Assembly: GCA_003327455.1 (NCBI GenBank)
Contig: QOQU01000004.1
Location: 62,001 to 126,000 of the forward strand
DNA: 64,000 nt
Source of the DNA: Anaerolineae bacterium
Lineage (GTDB): Bacteria > Chloroflexota > Anaerolineae > Anaerolineales > UBA4823
Direction: 5' to 3'
Shown here: piece by piece, positions 61,941 through 64,000 of the stretch
Numbering within the stretch: position 1 is the stretch's first letter
Layout: every line of letters starts with the position of its first letter
The notes under the pieces: model-generated
Seen by the model: only the letters and a program-made list of their open reading frames with translations
Told to the model about the DNA's origin: nothing
Database searches by the model: none
Program-made: the position numbers and the translations under genes

Positions 61941-62525
61941 CTACGCTCCATCCGGGCGATCTGGGAATTGAATACGGTAGGGATGTAAGGGAAGTGGAAT
62001 GCCGGCAACCATCCAGAACACCTGATCGGCAATCGCTGCCAGGCGCTGGTTGGCAATCCCCAAAGCGTCCCGATACACCCGTCCAAGCGGATAGGGCGGC
62101 ACCAGGCCCATACCCACCTCATTCGAGACAATGATCCACCGGGCGCTGTCCTGTTCAATGAGCGCCAGCAAGGCTTCGAGTTCATGGTCAACAGCCGCCA
62201 ACGCTCTTTCGGCGTCCACTTCCTCGCCCGGACATTCGCTCAGGATGACATTACTGACCAGCAAGGTCAGACAATCCAACAAGACGACAGATGGTCTAAA
62301 GCCGCTCTGGCGATAACCCTGCGCTACTGCAAGGGGGAGTTCCAGGGTATGCCAATGCGCAGGACGCTCACGGCGGTGTTTTGCCACCCGCTGCTCCATC
62401 TCGGAGTCCAGAGCCTGGGCAGTAGCGATGTAAACCACCAGACCCTCCGAGTCACCTGCCAGGGCTTGAGCAAAGCGAGATTTGCCGCTGCGCGCCCCAC
62501 CCAGCACAAGGGTTAATTTTGTCAA
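61941..62525 (-). CDS. cobU: Adenosylcobinamide kinase / adenosylcobinamide-phosphate guanylyltransferase
   Basis: A 194-residue bifunctional enzyme of cobalamin lower-ligand assembly. P-loop GGARSGKS is at residues 9-16. The guanylylation region is AKHRRERPAHWHTLE with its His near residue 50. The Walker B-like VVLLDCLTLLVSN (about 80) and VSNEVGMGLVPPYPLGR (about 132) are family hallmarks. The TTG start at 62525 is supported by GGAGGTG. It is the only cobalamin gene seen; salvage or synthesis genes may be elsewhere. Confidence 0.93.
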   Translation of the reverse strand: MTKLTLVLGGARSGKSRFAQALAGDSEGLVVYIATAQALDSEMEQRVAKHRRERPAHWHTLELPLAVAQGYRQSGFRPSVVLLDCLTLLVSNVILSECPGEEVDAERALAAVDHELEALLALIEQDSARWIIVSNEVGMGLVPPYPLGRVYRDALGIANQRLAAIADQVFWMVAGIPLPLHPYRIQFPDRPDGA

Positions 62526-62777
62526 GAGAGCACCTCCATCATCCCAATTTTACCCGGAAGTGGAGACGGCGCATGTCTGGTTTCCCCCAACGATCGGACA
62601 GGGTTTATTTTTCAACTTCACCTGCTTCTAAAGGGTAACAAGGCAAGGAGAGTTGTCTTAATAAAAACATCCGCCTAACAGGATTGTTTGTCCAGATTAC
62701 AAAATTGTTAATAAATTCTCCGCATTTTCCTCCTAAAATCTAAGTCATAAACAATTTCTTTTTAATGAGTGGTGTCA

Positions 62778-64000
62778 ATGAGGATAAATTTCCCTGTCAA
62801 AGAACCTTCCTCGGTTATTTCACGATTTTTCTCCCTGCTCGCTATCGGGGTAATGGTTTATTATCTGTGGTGGCGAGCTACTCAAACCCTGAATCCTGAG
62901 GCAATCGTTTTTTCCTGGGTATTATGGGCAGCCGAAGCGTTTGGCGTGTTGAACTTCATCCTGTTCTCGTGGATGACGTGGAACATTGCCCCAACGCGAC
63001 CTTACCGACCACCGAAACCCGGCTTAACGGTAGATATTTTCATTCCAACCTATAACGAAGACCTTGAAATCCTCGAGGCAACGCTTAGCGGTTGTCGTCT
63101 CATCACGTATCCTCACACAACGTATGTTTTAGATGATGGACGACGCCCCGCAGTCCAGGAGTTAGCCCGGCGTATGGGGTGCGAATACATCACCCGCCCG
63201 AATAACCAACACGCCAAAGCCGGCAATATCAATTACGCTCTGGCGCAAACAAAGGGCGAATTTATTGTCGTGCTGGATGCTGATATGATCCCCAAGCCAC
63301 ACTTCCTCGAGCGCACGTTGGGTTATTTCGAAGATGAAAAGCTGGCTTTTGTTCAACTCCCGCAAGAGTTCTATAACACCGACTCGATTCAGCACGACCA
63401 GAGATCAACCGTGTGGCATGAGCAATCGCTGTTCTTCCGCGTCATCCAACCCGGTAAGAATTATTCGAATAGCGCCTTCTGGTGTGGAAGTCCCTCTGTA
63501 TTGCGCCGCAAAGCCCTGGAAGACGTTGGTGGAGTCGCCACAGAAACAATCACCGAAGACATTCACACTTCGGTCAGACTGCACAGCCGCGGCTGGTCAT
63601 CCTACTTCGTTCGGGAACCTCTGGCGTTTGGCATTGCGCCTCAAACGGTTCAGGCATACCTGCTGCAACGCCTGCGCTGGGCGCAAGGCACAATGCAGTT
63701 ATACCGAAGCAAGGAAAGTCCGCTCTGGATTCGAGGATTGTCACTGCGCCAGCGCGTGTCTTATTTCGCCAGCTTTCTGGCGTACGTTGAGTCGCTCCAA
63801 AAATTCGCCTTTATCCTGATTCCGATCTGGATCATGCTGTTCAATGTTCTACCCATGCAAGTGGAAATGAAAACATTCTTTTTGCATTGGGTGCCCTACT
63901 TTGCCCTGAATGTGCTCGCCAATCAGATCAACGGGCGAGGGGTTTTCCGGTATTTCAAGAGCGAGATTTTCAGTTTCTTGAGAATGGTTGTCTTTTTGCA
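62778..64000 (+). CDS. BcsA-like processive glycosyltransferase family 2 (cellulose synthase type), partial at right edge
   Basis: An open frame of 407 codons from ATG 62778 to the window end. It opens with two membrane helices (about 15-33 and 40-66), then the GT2 core: IFIPTYNEDLEILEATL (about 87-103), DDG, DAD in VLDADMIPKPHF (about 170), TED in ETITEDIHTS (about 262) and QRLRWAQG (about 298). It continues with further helices. These are the D, DxD, TED and QxxRW motifs of processive beta-glycan synthases. It is a plausible target of cyclic di-GMP if a PilZ domain follows outside the window. The weak ribosome site makes the exact start uncertain. Confidence 0.9.
   Translation, partial: MRINFPVKEPSSVISRFFSLLAIGVMVYYLWWRATQTLNPEAIVFSWVLWAAEAFGVLNFILFSWMTWNIAPTRPYRPPKPGLTVDIFIPTYNEDLEILEATLSGCRLITYPHTTYVLDDGRRPAVQELARRMGCEYITRPNNQHAKAGNINYALAQTKGEFIVVLDADMIPKPHFLERTLGYFEDEKLAFVQLPQEFYNTDSIQHDQRSTVWHEQSLFFRVIQPGKNYSNSAFWCGSPSVLRRKALEDVGGVATETITEDIHTSVRLHSRGWSSYFVREPLAFGIAPQTVQAYLLQRLRWAQGTMQLYRSKESPLWIRGLSLRQRVSYFASFLAYVESLQKFAFILIPIWIMLFNVLPMQVEMKTFFLHWVPYFALNVLANQINGRGVFRYFKSEIFSFLRMVVFL

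Overview
The window looks like a chromosomal segment of an anaerobic or facultatively anaerobic bacterium, most likely of the phylum Chloroflexota (Anaerolineae-like). This is inferred from the gene mix: a lipoprotein with an NBR1-type Ig domain, a tungsten aldehyde:ferredoxin oxidoreductase, Thr/Pro-rich lipoprotein linkers, a PucC-like BCD transporter, many GTG/TTG starts and moderately high GC. No rRNA or species marker is present, so the assignment is tentative. The window holds about 55 protein genes, one RNA gene (RNase P RNA), one intact insertion sequence, several repeat families and one probable attenuation leader.

Layout. 1-4.8 kb: sensor kinase, zinc-ribbon membrane protein, Met/Trp-rich PepSY-like protein, then a minus-strand HAD/DUF389 pair. 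5.0-24.1 kb: a long plus-strand catabolic cluster. It opens with a FadR-type GntR regulator whose promoter carries a palindromic operator. Then come a proline racemase/hydroxyproline epimerase, a ribose-type ABC importer, hydantoinase/oxoprolinase subunits HyuA-HyuB, a hydantoin racemase broken by an IS5-family element, a DAO-type flavoprotein, a DapA-family lyase, a MoaD-like protein, an aldehyde:ferredoxin oxidoreductase, an SDR, a Gate-domain membrane protein, and the 2Fe-2S and FAD subunits of a D-hydroxyproline-dehydrogenase-like complex. Together these nearly complete the 4-hydroxyproline to 2-oxoglutarate route. The oxidoreductase stands where an NAD-dependent semialdehyde dehydrogenase would be expected. 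By eye, the ABC/Hyu block is AT-richer than the genes around it, which suggests a mosaic origin.

24.6-27.9 kb (minus): E2, E1-beta and E1-alpha of a branched-chain-type 2-oxoacid dehydrogenase. 28.3-35.2 kb: thioesterase plus a molybdenum hydroxylase operon with two FAD and two 2Fe-2S modules but one molybdopterin subunit. 35.2-39.5 kb: YhhN protein, PAS-GGDEF cyclase, BMP-like lipoprotein and family-4 uracil-DNA glycosylase. 39.5-46.8 kb: surface-polysaccharide genes (nucleotide-sugar dehydrogenase, epimerase, flippase, two glycosyltransferases), split by a small island carrying a GxxExxY gene between inverted repeats. The last glycosyltransferase contains an in-frame palindromic repeat insertion. 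46.85-47.28 kb: rnpB.

47.3-51.7 kb (minus): 2-hydroxyacid dehydrogenase/MoaD pair, NBR1-domain lipoprotein, HD protein and HutI. 51.8-52.2 kb: non-coding direct repeats. 52.25-56.2 kb: promoter, 23-codon leader peptide, an SD-masking helix and two terminator-like hairpins, then a heterodimeric ABC exporter with complementary degenerate sites. This recalls ribosome-mediated attenuation of BmrCD-type drug exporters. 56.5-64 kb: PhnX, ComEC with a degenerate C-terminal domain, an HTH regulator with a PucC-like transporter, CobU, and the start of a BcsA-like glycan synthase that runs off the right edge.
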